Shown here: positions 47,845 through 56,829 of the stretch, in pieces
How the letters are laid out: each line of letters starts with the position of its first letter
How positions within the stretch are numbered: position 1 is the stretch's first letter
Origin: a virus
Length of the DNA: 64,000 nt
Virus record (IMG/VR): IMGVR_UViG_3300021959_004274
Coordinates: 1 to 64,000 of that record
Strand: one strand, 5' to 3'
Made by a program: the position numbers and the translations under genes
The notes under the pieces: generated by a model
The model's input: the letters and a program-made list of their open reading frames with translations, nothing else
What the model was told of the DNA's origin: nothing
Databases searched by the model: none

Positions 47845-48610
47845 AGTATGTGCGGAAGTCTCTTATGCTTTTGTCTAACCACATAAGCACTAGATCTTGT
47901 TGACTAACATAGTTGCGTTGATTAAGACTTTTTACTGCTGATTCAGGAATAAGATTTTGTTCTGCTAAATCAAACCAGGTAGCAGTTTTATAATCTAATT
48001 TTTTAAAATTAGGTTGTTTGTAGACAATGGCGTGTATCCAAGGATCGTTACGATCTTTTTTAAAGAAACCACCACTACAATCCCAACCATTTATTGCTAA
48101 CTGGTGTATTAGACCTACTAATGTCCAGTGATAGTATTCATTTGAATATTGGTCAGAAATAATTTTAGTTCTTTCTACACAGGTGGTTTCAGGTACACTA
48201 ACGATTAACATACCATTATCTCTACACAGGTCATACCAATGTCCTAGTGTTTGCAAAGGATTAATTGCATATTGAAGTATATTAGGTGCGTTAATAACAT
48301 CAAATGAATTTGGTTTAAGGCCTGTGTTTTCCATGTCAGCCTCAACTATTTCTACAATATTGTGATGTTTTAGATCTTTATCAAATCTATTTTTAATATC
48401 AACACCGGTACATTTGATATTCAATGGTATTTGACGTTCATTTTCATCTTCAACTGTACGTGTTGCCCACCAATACATGTCATGGCCAAGTCCACAACCT
48501 ATGTCTAGCATAGTACCTATAGACTCCATAAAGTCTGGGTGTTGGTCTAGTAACTCTAACGTTTCTAAACTCAGTTGATGTGCTTCTTTGTCAAATAACT
48601 GTTTATACAC
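47843..48610 (-). CDS. SAM-dependent methyltransferase
   Basis: 255 residues. Motif I L-D-I-G-C-G-L-G-H-D-M, acidic V-D-I-K at strand 2, E-A-D-M-E-N-T at strand 3, F-D-V-I-N-A-P-N-I-L as motif IV. C-terminal extension of about 70 residues. Next to the glycan cluster, so sugar methylation is a good guess. Overlaps uvsY by 8 bp. Confidence 0.85.
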   Translation of the reverse strand: MYKQLFDKEAHQLSLETLELLDQHPDFMESIGTMLDIGCGLGHDMYWWATRTVEDENERQIPLNIKCTGVDIKNRFDKDLKHHNIVEIVEADMENTGLKPNSFDVINAPNILQYAINPLQTLGHWYDLCRDNGMLIVSVPETTCVERTKIISDQYSNEYYHWTLVGLIHQLAINGWDCSGGFFKKDRNDPWIHAIVYKQPNFKKLDYKTATWFDLAEQNLIPESAVKSLNQRNYVSQQDLVLMWLDKSIRDFRTY

Positions 48611-49058
48611 TAATATCTTCCATGCCTGATGTTCTTAAGCGAACAACATGACCTAGCATAAAGTTTTTGCTTTCAAAGCCTTTTAGTATGCCTAGCCATT
48701 TGTTTCTAAGTAAAGCAACATCATTGATCAGTGTTTCAAAGTCAATAACTTCATCCTCGCCATCTACATACTTTTCTGCATCACGTGATGTCAATGCTCT
48801 TTGATATGCTTCTAAATACTTCTGAAAGTGCTTACGTCTAATCTTACGTAACTGTATATTTAGATAGTTTAAAATTGCTTCAATTTCTTGTAATTGATTA
48901 AAACGATGTTCTGTGATGCCAGGTAAGTCTCTAATGTTCTTTTCTACATTACCGTATATTGAGCATTCCTGTTTTGCTTTAATTAATTCATTTTCATAAT
49001 GTAATAACATGTCAGGAATTTTTGAAATGTCTTTTGTAACATCACTATACCAACTCAT
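48603..49058 (-). CDS. uvsY: UvsY recombination mediator
   Basis: 151 residues, helical. S-W-Y-S-D-V-T-K-D-I-S-K-I-P, L-L-H-Y-E-N-E-L-I-K-A-K, Y-L-E-A-Y-Q-R-A-L-T-S-R-D-A-E-K-Y-V-D-G, and I-L-K-G-F-E-S-K-N-F match the T4 family layout. UvsY loads UvsX onto gp32-coated DNA. uvsX lies 0.27 kb upstream. Confidence 0.9.
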   Translation of the reverse strand: MSWYSDVTKDISKIPDMLLHYENELIKAKQECSIYGNVEKNIRDLPGITEHRFNQLQEIEAILNYLNIQLRKIRRKHFQKYLEAYQRALTSRDAEKYVDGEDEVIDFETLINDVALLRNKWLGILKGFESKNFMLGHVVRLRTSGMEDISV

Positions 49059-49327
49059 TAATAATCCTCGCCTTCATTGTCGTCTTCTTCATACTCATCG
49101 CCCCAAGGATCTAAACCATCATCATCGTCGTCGAGAGTTTCGTCATAATCTAATAGTGCATCTTTGATGTCATCATCCTCATATAGATTTGATTCTTTAA
49201 TTTCTTTTGGGCTGACACCTTGTACATCTACTAGAGTATGTACTAGATCAATAGCGGCCTCTTTATAGTGACTTTCATTGATATGGCCTTTAAGTGTTTC
49301 AAAAATATCAGCGATTGCGTTCAGCAT
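49058..49327 (-). CDS. Small acidic conserved protein between uvsY and uvsX
   Basis: 89 residues; helical N-terminal half (I-F-E-T-L-K-G-H-I-N), then extremely acidic C-terminus (D-D-D-D-G-L-D-P-W-G-D-E-Y-E-E-D-D). Regularly present here in marine T4-like phages as I recall. Acidic tails like this mimic ssDNA-binding-protein tails, so interaction with UvsX/UvsY is a guess. Confidence 0.65.
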   Translation of the reverse strand: MLNAIADIFETLKGHINESHYKEAAIDLVHTLVDVQGVSPKEIKESNLYEDDDIKDALLDYDETLDDDDDGLDPWGDEYEEDDNEGEDY

Positions 49328-49328
49328 T

Positions 49329-50462
49329 TTATTCCTCTGTCTCCTCTGTTTGAACTGCTTCGGCTTCGTCTATTGCTTTCATTTCCATTTCTGTAGCAAC
49401 ATCGATACTTGCCTCTACATCTGCTATATTTACTTCTTTTGATTGATTTTTGAGGTGTTCCATAACCTTATCTAAACAACCTTGTTCGTTTGATTCCCAG
49501 GCTTTACGGAACTGTTTAATTTCACCAGCACTGTCTGGTTCACCAAAACGTAGTCTATTACCATCTTTAACTAGTAAGCCTGCTTTTTCAGCCATATCAA
49601 CTAATCCTGAATATGGGTTCATACCTGTTTCATATGGAATCTTAACCTGTACTGATTCAAATGGTTTAGCATAACGAGTCTTCATAATTTTACATGCGGC
49701 TCTAATACCCATAACATCTGATACTTTGTTACCATCTTCGTCTTCTTTTAGTTTTAGTTTACGCATAGCAACAACAATACTTGAAGCATAGATAAAGCCT
49801 TGTCCACCTGATATTTTATCATCTGGATCAAACATGTCCTGACTTGCGTAAGTGTGGTTAGTACATACCATGCCAACGTTAGCAGAACCAAACATGTTAA
49901 CGCAGTTACGAACTAAGGCTGTTAGTGCTTTAGGCTTACGTCCCATATCACCTTTTAAGTCACCTTTTTGGAACTGATCAACATCTGTAGGAGTTAGTAA
50001 CATACCTAAACTGTCAATAACAAATAGTACCTTAGGACGATCTTCTTCTGCCATAGCACGATATTCACCCATAAAGTCGTTGATAGTTTTTGCTACATCA
50101 TCAATCATGGCCATGTTGAGTTTAAGTAGCTTATCTTCAGATGTATCAACATCCAATGCCTGTAACCAATTTTCATCTAAGGCGTTTTCACTATCAATTA
50201 AGACAACAAAGATGCCTTGCTTTTGTGCTTCTTTAACAATGTTACCTGAACAGATATAACTTTTACCCGCACCTGATTCACCAGCAAACACAGTTACTTT
50301 GCCTAGCGGAATACCTTTAGTAAAGTCTCCCGAAATCAAATAATTAAGGGCATAATTACCTGTTGATACCCAGTCTGTTGGATCGTTAAATCCTATTGAT
50401 AGTCCTGCAATGCTTTTGCTGATACTCTTTCTAAACTTACTTACATCAAATGGTTTGGCCAT
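49329..50462 (-). CDS. uvsX: UvsX, RecA-like recombinase
   Basis: 377 residues. Walker A F-A-G-E-S-G-A-G-K-S, catalytic D-S-E-N-A-L-D-E, Walker B V-L-F-V-I-D-S-L-G, L2-like region with G-G-Q-G-F-I-Y-A-S. Acidic C-terminus (E-E-A-V-Q-T-E-E-T-E-E). Catalyses strand exchange for recombination-dependent replication and repair. Pairs with uvsY and gp32 nearby. Confidence 0.95.
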   Translation of the reverse strand: MAKPFDVSKFRKSISKSIAGLSIGFNDPTDWVSTGNYALNYLISGDFTKGIPLGKVTVFAGESGAGKSYICSGNIVKEAQKQGIFVVLIDSENALDENWLQALDVDTSEDKLLKLNMAMIDDVAKTINDFMGEYRAMAEEDRPKVLFVIDSLGMLLTPTDVDQFQKGDLKGDMGRKPKALTALVRNCVNMFGSANVGMVCTNHTYASQDMFDPDDKISGGQGFIYASSIVVAMRKLKLKEDEDGNKVSDVMGIRAACKIMKTRYAKPFESVQVKIPYETGMNPYSGLVDMAEKAGLLVKDGNRLRFGEPDSAGEIKQFRKAWESNEQGCLDKVMEHLKNQSKEVNIADVEASIDVATEMEMKAIDEAEAVQTEETEE

Positions 50463-50463
50463 G

Positions 50464-51483
50464 CTATTCTCCTAGTTCTATGTCAAAGTAGTCTTGGTAA
50501 CTTATACCACGCAGTTTATCCTGCTCTGTTACAAAGTCCACTAGTTCTTTTGTGTTATTATAACTTGATGCTACTAAATGTTCAAGTTGTTTGAGCAACA
50601 ATATGTCCGTTTTTTGGAAAAGTTCTTTTGCTCGTAGTGTAAATGGGTTTGTGGCTTTTATGCTTAGTTGTTCAGGAAACTCTAGTAATCCATAACTAAA
50701 AGGTATTCCTACAGAGTCTGCATAACGCAACATATTTTCCAAATCACAGATAGTAAACACATTCAGAGTACTCCAAAATCCTAGTTCTATTAAGTTACTA
50801 GTGTCTGCTAATTGTTTATACTCTTTTACCACCTGGTCCCATTTTTTCCAACTTACAGGCCACCGTGCATATTCATTAACCTGTTCAGTACCATCAAAAC
50901 TTAAAGTAATTGTAACTTTAATCTTACGTTCTAACAGCATTTTTACTTCCGGTATTACCGTTGTGCCGTTAGTGTTTATTCTAACTATTTTAACATTAGG
51001 TGGTAAGTTGTTTAACAACCGTTTATAGTTTTTACTATAACTTGGTTCGCCACCGTTTATATCTAATTCTACTATACGATCTTGTGGTAGGCTATCAAAA
51101 GCAGTAACGTTTTCTAATTTAATAATGTTTTTCTTTAAACTGCCTATAGTAGTTGACAATCCTTCATAACAAAACTGACAAGCAGAGTTACAAACATTAT
51201 CTAGCACCCCACCTACAATTAAGTAATCACTGTGGAATTTTTTAAGTAACGTATGTCTACTTTGTGTGTCTAATCTAATACTTTGTTTGGCTGTTTGTTC
51301 AGTTATTTGACAGCGTACACATTCATTAGGATGTGTTTCGGCCTGTTTTAATTTCTGAGCCCAGTCACTGGATTCCATTTCTTCATAGGAATTAAAGCGT
51401 GGAGCATCAACCATATGTCCACAACGACTAACTGTGCCGTCTTCGTTCAATCTAGCAAAGTGGTTAAATCTTGGGCAAAACAT
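50464..51483 (-). CDS. Radical SAM enzyme with N-terminal twitch-like cysteines
   Basis: 339 residues. The radical SAM cluster is C-N-S-A-C-Q-F-C (CX3CX2C); G-G-E-P-S is the SAM-binding GGEP motif and I-N-T-N-G-T the strand 4 motif. Before it, a C-G-H...C-V-R-C set resembles an auxiliary Fe-S (twitch/SPASM) region but on the N-terminal side. Probably modifies a protein or sugar substrate. Overlaps the next gene by 20 bp. Confidence 0.85.
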   Translation of the reverse strand: MFCPRFNHFARLNEDGTVSRCGHMVDAPRFNSYEEMESSDWAQKLKQAETHPNECVRCQITEQTAKQSIRLDTQSRHTLLKKFHSDYLIVGGVLDNVCNSACQFCYEGLSTTIGSLKKNIIKLENVTAFDSLPQDRIVELDINGGEPSYSKNYKRLLNNLPPNVKIVRINTNGTTVIPEVKMLLERKIKVTITLSFDGTEQVNEYARWPVSWKKWDQVVKEYKQLADTSNLIELGFWSTLNVFTICDLENMLRYADSVGIPFSYGLLEFPEQLSIKATNPFTLRAKELFQKTDILLLKQLEHLVASSYNNTKELVDFVTEQDKLRGISYQDYFDIELGE

Positions 51484-52096
51484 GATATGCCTTTCCTATC
51501 AGAGTTGAGTATTCTGTTGGACATCTTTCATTAAGATGATTAAACATTTCTTTAACTGTCCAGCTTTGTCCAGTTAATTCATCTAAAATAATCTGATCTA
51601 TAGTAAATGCTGTTGCCAGTCCCGGACTATTAACAACATCTAACAAATCAATGTCTGTGTTTTTATCTTTAACAATATTGATATTTTGACAATACTGATT
51701 CATCATATTAATATTATGAAAATAAATTTTTGCATCTGTATCTAAGTATCTTGCAAGATTAATTATCCATTGATATTGATGTGCAAAATGCCTATCCAAT
51801 ATTATACCTTGCTTAAGATAGTGCTTAACAGTATCCACATTGAGATGGGTATTGTTATACAGATATGTTTGTACTCCACTAATATAGCGTTCTTTTGGAT
51901 TTCTAATAAACACATCTACAACACTAAGTTTCCTAATTTGCTCATTGATTATTTTTTTAAAATTTTTGTCCTGAGCAATAGCATCCATTGATGTGCTACC
52001 ACATTTAAAGATAGGATAAAAAAACTTATTAATTTCATGAAAGTCGTAGACTTCAACTCTATTTGGAAACAGTATGTCATCTAACCGTGTAAGCAT
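51464..52096 (-). CDS. Sulfotransferase-like protein
   Basis: 210 residues. Phosphosulfate-binding signature F-Y-P-I-F-K-C-G-S-T-S-M near the N-terminus and the 3'-phosphate strand V-D-V-F-I-R-N-P-K-E-R-Y-I-S-G follow the PAPS sulfotransferase order. Probably sulfates a carbohydrate or peptide. It sits between two radical SAM genes, suggesting one modification pathway. Confidence 0.75.
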   Translation of the reverse strand: MLTRLDDILFPNRVEVYDFHEINKFFYPIFKCGSTSMDAIAQDKNFKKIINEQIRKLSVVDVFIRNPKERYISGVQTYLYNNTHLNVDTVKHYLKQGIILDRHFAHQYQWIINLARYLDTDAKIYFHNINMMNQYCQNINIVKDKNTDIDLLDVVNSPGLATAFTIDQIILDELTGQSWTVKEMFNHLNERCPTEYSTLIGKAYHVLPKI

Positions 52097-53229
52097 TTAT
52101 ACATTTCCTTAAAGAGTTGTTTGCTGTGTAGTTTTCTAAGTTGATCTAATCTTTTTAAGTATGTTAATAAAATATCTTTTTTCTTTTCAAATGGTCTATC
52201 TAAGAAATTTAACATATTACGATAACTGTCTTCTAATAGGTATCCTGGATTAGCATCAATTTTTTCTTGTAATAAGTCTTTGAGATAGGTCAATGTAGAA
52301 TCGGGTAAATTTCTTATATCAAAAAATACTGGTGATTCAATTGGATTAACAATAAAACTGTTGTTATGAAATCCTAGCTTTTGTAAAAACTTAATACAAT
52401 CAAATATTGAAAGATAGTTTAAAGGAATCCATAACATATTAAAACTTACTTTATGATCTAAGTTTCTTATTATTTCTAAGTTGTCTAAAAAGTCTTGCCA
52501 CTTACCACCATATCTAATATACTCAAACTGATCTTCCATTGATTCTACACTTATTGTCCAATGTACATTTTTAAATTGACATATTAAGTCAAACACAGGT
52601 GTGCCTGTTTTACTTAAATTAGTGTTTATTCTTAAATTAACATCAGGGTTTACTTCTAATAATAATTTAAGTAGTTCTTCATTTTCTTTCATTAATAATG
52701 GTTCACCGCCAGCCATGTATACATGTTTTAGTTGATGTGCATTACTAAAAACAAATTGTTTAAGTTCTTCTACACGTTCAGCTGGAACCTGTGGCTTTTC
52801 AAGTTTTAATTCAGCTACCCATTTACTTGAATATTCTGGACCACAATATACGCAGGAAAAGTTACATGAATTTGACCATCTTATATCAATTTTGTGTAAG
52901 TCAAATTGATCTGTAGTTTTATATGTGTCCAACGATGTGTTACGTAGTTCTTTAAGATAAAATACTCTATCACTAACAATATCAAAACTTTTTTTACCTG
53001 CCTCTAATTGATAACACCCTTGACATCCTTGCCCAGGTTTGTTATCTAACATTGTTTGTTTTATTTCAGTATTCTGATCTAGTATTTCTTTTAATGTATT
53101 ATCTTTTAAATTGCCAATGGGTAAACGATTACGAATACAATTTTGCACTGTTCCGTCCCCATTGTACATAAATCCAGTCCATGGAATAGGACAAAAGTTT
53201 TTATTTGTTAGGTAAGTTTTACTGTCCAT
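52081..53229 (-). CDS. Radical SAM enzyme with auxiliary cluster region
   Basis: 382 residues. Core C-N-F-S-C-V-Y-C (CX3CX2C), G-G-E-P-L-L, and L-R-I-N-T-N-L. The N-terminal part has C-P-I-P-W-T-G-F, C-I-R-N-R-L-P-I-G-N-L and C-Q-G-C-Y, a SPASM/twitch-like set permuted before the core, as in the neighbouring enzyme. Likely peptide-modifying; no precursor peptide seen adjacent. Confidence 0.85.
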   Translation of the reverse strand: MDSKTYLTNKNFCPIPWTGFMYNGDGTVQNCIRNRLPIGNLKDNTLKEILDQNTEIKQTMLDNKPGQGCQGCYQLEAGKKSFDIVSDRVFYLKELRNTSLDTYKTTDQFDLHKIDIRWSNSCNFSCVYCGPEYSSKWVAELKLEKPQVPAERVEELKQFVFSNAHQLKHVYMAGGEPLLMKENEELLKLLLEVNPDVNLRINTNLSKTGTPVFDLICQFKNVHWTISVESMEDQFEYIRYGGKWQDFLDNLEIIRNLDHKVSFNMLWIPLNYLSIFDCIKFLQKLGFHNNSFIVNPIESPVFFDIRNLPDSTLTYLKDLLQEKIDANPGYLLEDSYRNMLNFLDRPFEKKKDILLTYLKRLDQLRKLHSKQLFKEMYKCLHG

Positions 53230-53755
53230 AATCTACACCAAGTGCAAATTCATATACTCGTAGTCCGGGTTTAACTGATTCAATAATGTTAATCATTGAC
53301 TCTGCCCAGGCATCTACATCACAGGCTTGAGTGCTACTGTGTGGTCCTGTATTAACTTCTCCAGGTCTAATTAATGTAATTTTAGGCCACAGTGTGGATA
53401 ATGCTAATTGCAAACTAGCATTTTCTAATGCAACCTTCTGTGAGTAATATGGAATATGCTCATCACAATCAGGACCTGACATAGTCATCATAGTACTAAT
53501 AACTATAATTTCTTTACCTTCCTGACCTTTCCATCTATTGTGTATTTCAAACAATAAATCTGTTTGTGCAAAGCCTTGCTGTGCATTGTTAATAAACATA
53601 TCACACGATTCAATTTGATCTGCTACACGATTTATATTACGTATATCATTTCCATCTCGCTTGGAAAGACCTATAACGGTATGTCCACGCTGTTTATATT
53701 GACGTGTTAGTGCTTGGCCAATGCCAGAAGAGTGTCCTGTAATTGCTATTTTCAT
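53219..53755 (-). CDS. Short-chain dehydrogenase/reductase
   Basis: 178 residues, short for SDRs. T-G-H-S-S-G-I-G cofactor motif, N-N-A-Q (normally NNAG), Y-Y-S-Q-K catalytic Tyr/Lys, and I-R-P-G-E-V-N-T-G after it. NAD(P)-dependent oxidation/reduction of an unknown substrate, perhaps a nucleotide sugar. Ends 3 nt into the radical SAM gene. Confidence 0.88.
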   Translation of the reverse strand: MKIAITGHSSGIGQALTRQYKQRGHTVIGLSKRDGNDIRNINRVADQIESCDMFINNAQQGFAQTDLLFEIHNRWKGQEGKEIIVISTMMTMSGPDCDEHIPYYSQKVALENASLQLALSTLWPKITLIRPGEVNTGPHSSTQACDVDAWAESMINIIESVKPGLRVYEFALGVDYGQ

Positions 53756-53820
53756 AATAATAGTTATAAAGAAAGATTGAGCGGTAAAATTAAATTACCG
53801 CCCAATATCACAACTACTTA

Positions 53821-54831
53821 TTATGATTTTCTTGCACGGATCATAGCAAGAATATCTTCTGCTTTAGATCCACCTGCAGGTGCCGCCGCTGTTTCTGCTA
53901 CTGGCTCTGGAGCCGGTGCTGTTTCAACTGCTGGTGCAGGAGCAACTGTTGGTTCAGGAGTAGCCGCTGGTGCTGTTTCCTGTACAGGAGTTGCTGTTGG
54001 TGCTGGTGTAACACTAACTGATGGTGCGTTTTGTGGAACCTGCATGCCTGATGGTCTGTAGTAAGCACCCCAACGCTCTGCGTCATATGGTCTGCCATCT
54101 ACTGATGCTTCAAACATTTCTTTCATAACTTTAAGTTCTTGCTCACTAGGCTTCTTAGGTAAGAAGTCAGCAAGTGTGTATAAGCCGTGTTCGTTAACTG
54201 CGGCTTGTTCTGCTTCTGTTAATGCAGACTCTTTTCTTGCCCATTGTGATGTTGTATAATCAGCATAACCACCTTTTTGTGTTTTAGTTACACGGAAGTC
54301 TAAACCATTTGTATAATCTGTTGGTAGTTCTTCCATATCTGGATCCATTAAACTTGACTTAATAAGAGTAAAGATTTGAGGACTCATAATAAAACGTCTA
54401 ATAGGATTAGCTGGTGTTGTGTCATCTTCTAAAGGATTTTGTCTAACAAAACCTTGGAATACGTAGGATTTCTTTTTCCAATACTTACGACCCATTTCTT
54501 CTAATGAACTGTCCTTAAACCATGTTCTAACTTCTGCTAGAATAGGACACGAATCACCCCACATTTCTACACATGGTACTTGAACTAATACGTTCTTATT
54601 ATCCATTTCGCCTTTAACGCCGTTAAATGGTAAACGGATCATGTTACGTTCTACCCAAAAGAATGTGTTGTTTGGATCTGCGTCTGGAAGGAATCTGATT
54701 GTTGCTGATTCGCCTTCTTTGATGTTCCAGTGTGGATAAATTGCGTTATCACCGGTGTATGATTGGTTGTTGCCTTGACTGCGTGATTCTGCCGCCTGTA
54801 ATTTTGCTCTAATATCTGCTAAACTTGCCAT
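53821..54831 (-). CDS. 32: Single-stranded DNA binding protein, gp32-like
   Basis: 336 residues. N-terminal basic/cooperativity region (MASLADIRAKLQAAESR), OB core with P-H-W-N-I-K-E-G-E-S-A-T-I-R-F-L-P-D, F-W-V-E-R-N-M-I-R-L-P-F, V-P-C-V-E-M-W-G-D-S-C-P-I, W-F-K, F-Q-G-F-V; C-terminal Pro/Ala-rich linker and A-E-D-I-L-A-M-I-R-A-R-K-S. The usual long acidic tail is replaced by this conserved-looking end. Overlapping early and late promoters and a repeat leader lie upstream. Confidence 0.93.
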   Translation of the reverse strand: MASLADIRAKLQAAESRSQGNNQSYTGDNAIYPHWNIKEGESATIRFLPDADPNNTFFWVERNMIRLPFNGVKGEMDNKNVLVQVPCVEMWGDSCPILAEVRTWFKDSSLEEMGRKYWKKKSYVFQGFVRQNPLEDDTTPANPIRRFIMSPQIFTLIKSSLMDPDMEELPTDYTNGLDFRVTKTQKGGYADYTTSQWARKESALTEAEQAAVNEHGLYTLADFLPKKPSEQELKVMKEMFEASVDGRPYDAERWGAYYRPSGMQVPQNAPSVSVTPAPTATPVQETAPAATPEPTVAPAPAVETAPAPEPVAETAAAPAGGSKAEDILAMIRARKS

Positions 54832-54847
54832 AATGTATTTCTCCTTT

Positions 54848-54904
54848 ATGTGCCATAATAATTTGCCTTAATGTGTGCCTAATAAAACACTACCTTAATA
54901 GTGT
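54848..54904 (-). promoter_or_regulatory. gp32 leader with hairpin and three GGCACA-type repeats, candidate autoregulatory operator
   Basis: mRNA order: hairpin ACACUA/UAGUGU (loop UUAAGG), then AUUAGGCACAC (54873-54883), AUUAAGGCAAAU (54861-54872) and AUUAUGGCACAU (54848-54859), then SD AAAGGAG and AUG. T4 gp32 autoregulates by nucleating on a structured leader and spreading over unstructured repeats. Layout seen; function inferred by analogy. Confidence 0.5.
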
Positions 54905-54928
54905 AATATAATTTATTTATGCTGTCAA
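54900..54928 (-). promoter_or_regulatory. Sigma70-like promoter TTGACA-N17-TACACT for gp32
   Basis: TTGACA (54923-54928), TACACT (54900-54905), 17-nt spacer. A late element (54914-54921) lies inside this spacer. Confidence 0.6.
54914..54921 (-). promoter_or_regulatory. Late promoter element CATAAATA for gp32
   Basis: One mismatch from the T4 late consensus, nested in the sigma70 spacer, so gp32 could switch from early to late transcription. Confidence 0.45.
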
Positions 54929-54961
54929 CAATAATATTGGTATATTTTACCAAATGGTCAT

Positions 54962-54993
54962 AAAAAAAGCACATAAACTAAATTATGTGCTTT
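54962..54993 (-). terminator. Strong Rho-independent terminator
   Basis: Minus-strand 11-bp stem AAAGCACATAA/TTATGTGCTTT and T7 tail, after the 601-residue gene. Confidence 0.88.
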
Positions 54994-55018
54994 CTTTGAG
55001 GGTTTGTCAAAAACTACA

Positions 55019-56824
55019 TTACCAATTGATTAATGTTTTTAATCTCTCAACGTAGTTTTCTTCTACTTTATATATTTTACCATCTACTTCAAACTCTTTT
55101 TTGCCATCACGTTTAGCGTTAGCAAGTGCTAATGAAAATTCATTACCTTCGTCTACATCATCTTCGTTAACTGCGTCAGGTTGTACATTTGAAATAGCAG
55201 TTCTTAACAGTTTACCAGTTTCAGTTCTAAACTCAACTGCTTCGTCTGTTACTGTTTCAACTGTACCTTTAGTACCTTTGACTGTAACAATTTGATCACC
55301 TACTGATGGTGTGTATTCTTCTGTTACTGTATCTTCAGCCGCTAATACACCTGCCAGGTCTTTCATTTTACCAATATATGCTGGTTTGTCTGGATCCTGG
55401 TTTAAGCCTGGAGTTTTAACTTCTTCCCAATCTGACTTTTTACTTTGATACTTTTTCTCAAACTCTTCGTCTGATAGTTCTTCTAAGTCTAGGTGTAGCT
55501 CTTTCATTTTACCTTCTTCAAGTTCTACATCTTCCATTGGCACATCAGCGTCTCTTGCGTCCCACTCTGCGTCTGCATCTTCTTGAGCCGCTTCTAATGC
55601 TTCGTTGTGTAACTCGCCGCCTGGCTGTACCATTTGTGTACACCATTCGTCTGTTAGTTTATTGTTGCCGTCACCGTTACACCAAGCATTTAATGATTTA
55701 GGATCTACAAATGCTTTATTTTGTTCTTTATCAACAACTACTGTGTAGCGTACACCACCGTAGCCTGGTTCACCATCATCACCAGCAAATTCCCATTCCA
55801 TTTCGCTTTCCCATGAATCTGGATCAAAACCTTCGTTTACATCGTATGACATTTCTTCTGCCCACGATTCAAATTCTTTAATTTCTTTCATTGACTTACC
55901 CTCTAGTTCAAGTTTAGCCAACACTGGTATTGCTGACTCTACTCTTTGATCTAATAATCTTTCAGTAAATAATTCACGCACACGTTCCACTACTTCTTGT
56001 TGTGGTTGTTCACTGCTGTTGTATTCTTCAAATGCTTTATGATATCCACGTTTACCAATCATTGATTTAACTTTACGTTTAATATCCCCAAAGTGTCTAA
56101 GGCCACGTTCTGCAAGTTCTGTTGATTCAGAGTCTTGCCAGTCCTTACCACGTGCATATCTAGTAAAAGCACCTAGTGTTTCAATATCACTAACCAGTTC
56201 ACAAATGTACTGACCAAATGAGTCATATGGATTACCACCTTCACTTACATGTCTTGCCATAGCACGACCACCATATAGTTTATTAAATGGTAGTTTGAAA
56301 CGTTCGCCATCTGATGTTTCAACGTAAAGTGCGGCTACATTTCTGTATCGCTGATCACCTTGTTCTTCATCAATTGGTCTTGAATGTACTATTTTAAGTT
56401 TTGCTTCTTTAGTAGGTCTTGTGTATGATGTCTTTTTAAATCCGTAGTATTTTGATTCAGTGACTTGTGCCATTGTTTGCATAGCAAATTTTAGTTTATT
56501 CATATGTTTTAGACTAAACTCTAACATGTTACGTTTAGCAAAGTGGCGTAATTGATATAAAAAGTCATACCAATCTTTTTTATCTTCTGAATCCATACCT
56601 TTACCAAGCACATCACCATAGTAAACTTCTAACTCGCCTTTAGGGTTAATAGTAACTACTACTGTGCCGTAGTTTTGTTCTCCAACTTTATAGCTAAATG
56701 AGAATAAGTCTGCCTGTGTAGCATCAGATGTTTCTTTGCCTTTTGCGTCACGAGTGGTTAACTCAAAACTCTTAGCAACAAGTAGGTCAAACAGTTTCTG
56801 TCTTGTGTCTTCTAATGATATCAT
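55019..56824 (-). CDS. Large conserved phage protein, probably virion-related
   Basis: 601 residues. The N-terminal half is alpha/beta (S-F-S-Y-K-V-G-E-Q-N-Y-G-T-V-V-V-T-I-N-P, K-H-M-N-K-L-K-F, R-P-I-D-E-E-Q-G-D-Q-R-Y, F-G-Q-Y-I-C-E-L-V-S-D-I-E-T-L-G), followed by acidic low-complexity segments and two E-E-G-like C-terminal blocks (V-D-E-G-N-E-F-S-L-A-L-A-N-A-K-R-D-G-K). Related to proteins seen in head-gene regions of marine T4-like phages. Late promoter 5 nt before the ATG. No enzymatic motif. Confidence 0.65.
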   Translation of the reverse strand: MISLEDTRQKLFDLLVAKSFELTTRDAKGKETSDATQADLFSFSYKVGEQNYGTVVVTINPKGELEVYYGDVLGKGMDSEDKKDWYDFLYQLRHFAKRNMLEFSLKHMNKLKFAMQTMAQVTESKYYGFKKTSYTRPTKEAKLKIVHSRPIDEEQGDQRYRNVAALYVETSDGERFKLPFNKLYGGRAMARHVSEGGNPYDSFGQYICELVSDIETLGAFTRYARGKDWQDSESTELAERGLRHFGDIKRKVKSMIGKRGYHKAFEEYNSSEQPQQEVVERVRELFTERLLDQRVESAIPVLAKLELEGKSMKEIKEFESWAEEMSYDVNEGFDPDSWESEMEWEFAGDDGEPGYGGVRYTVVVDKEQNKAFVDPKSLNAWCNGDGNNKLTDEWCTQMVQPGGELHNEALEAAQEDADAEWDARDADVPMEDVELEEGKMKELHLDLEELSDEEFEKKYQSKKSDWEEVKTPGLNQDPDKPAYIGKMKDLAGVLAAEDTVTEEYTPSVGDQIVTVKGTKGTVETVTDEAVEFRTETGKLLRTAISNVQPDAVNEDDVDEGNEFSLALANAKRDGKKEFEVDGKIYKVEENYVERLKTLINW

Positions 56825-56829
56825 AAGTG

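Noticed and set aside
53821-54098. His/Gln-rich minus-strand ORF inside the gp32 3' end (53898-54098)
   Set aside because: An alternative frame of the Pro/Ala linker repeat of gp32, with no SD and repetitive composition.
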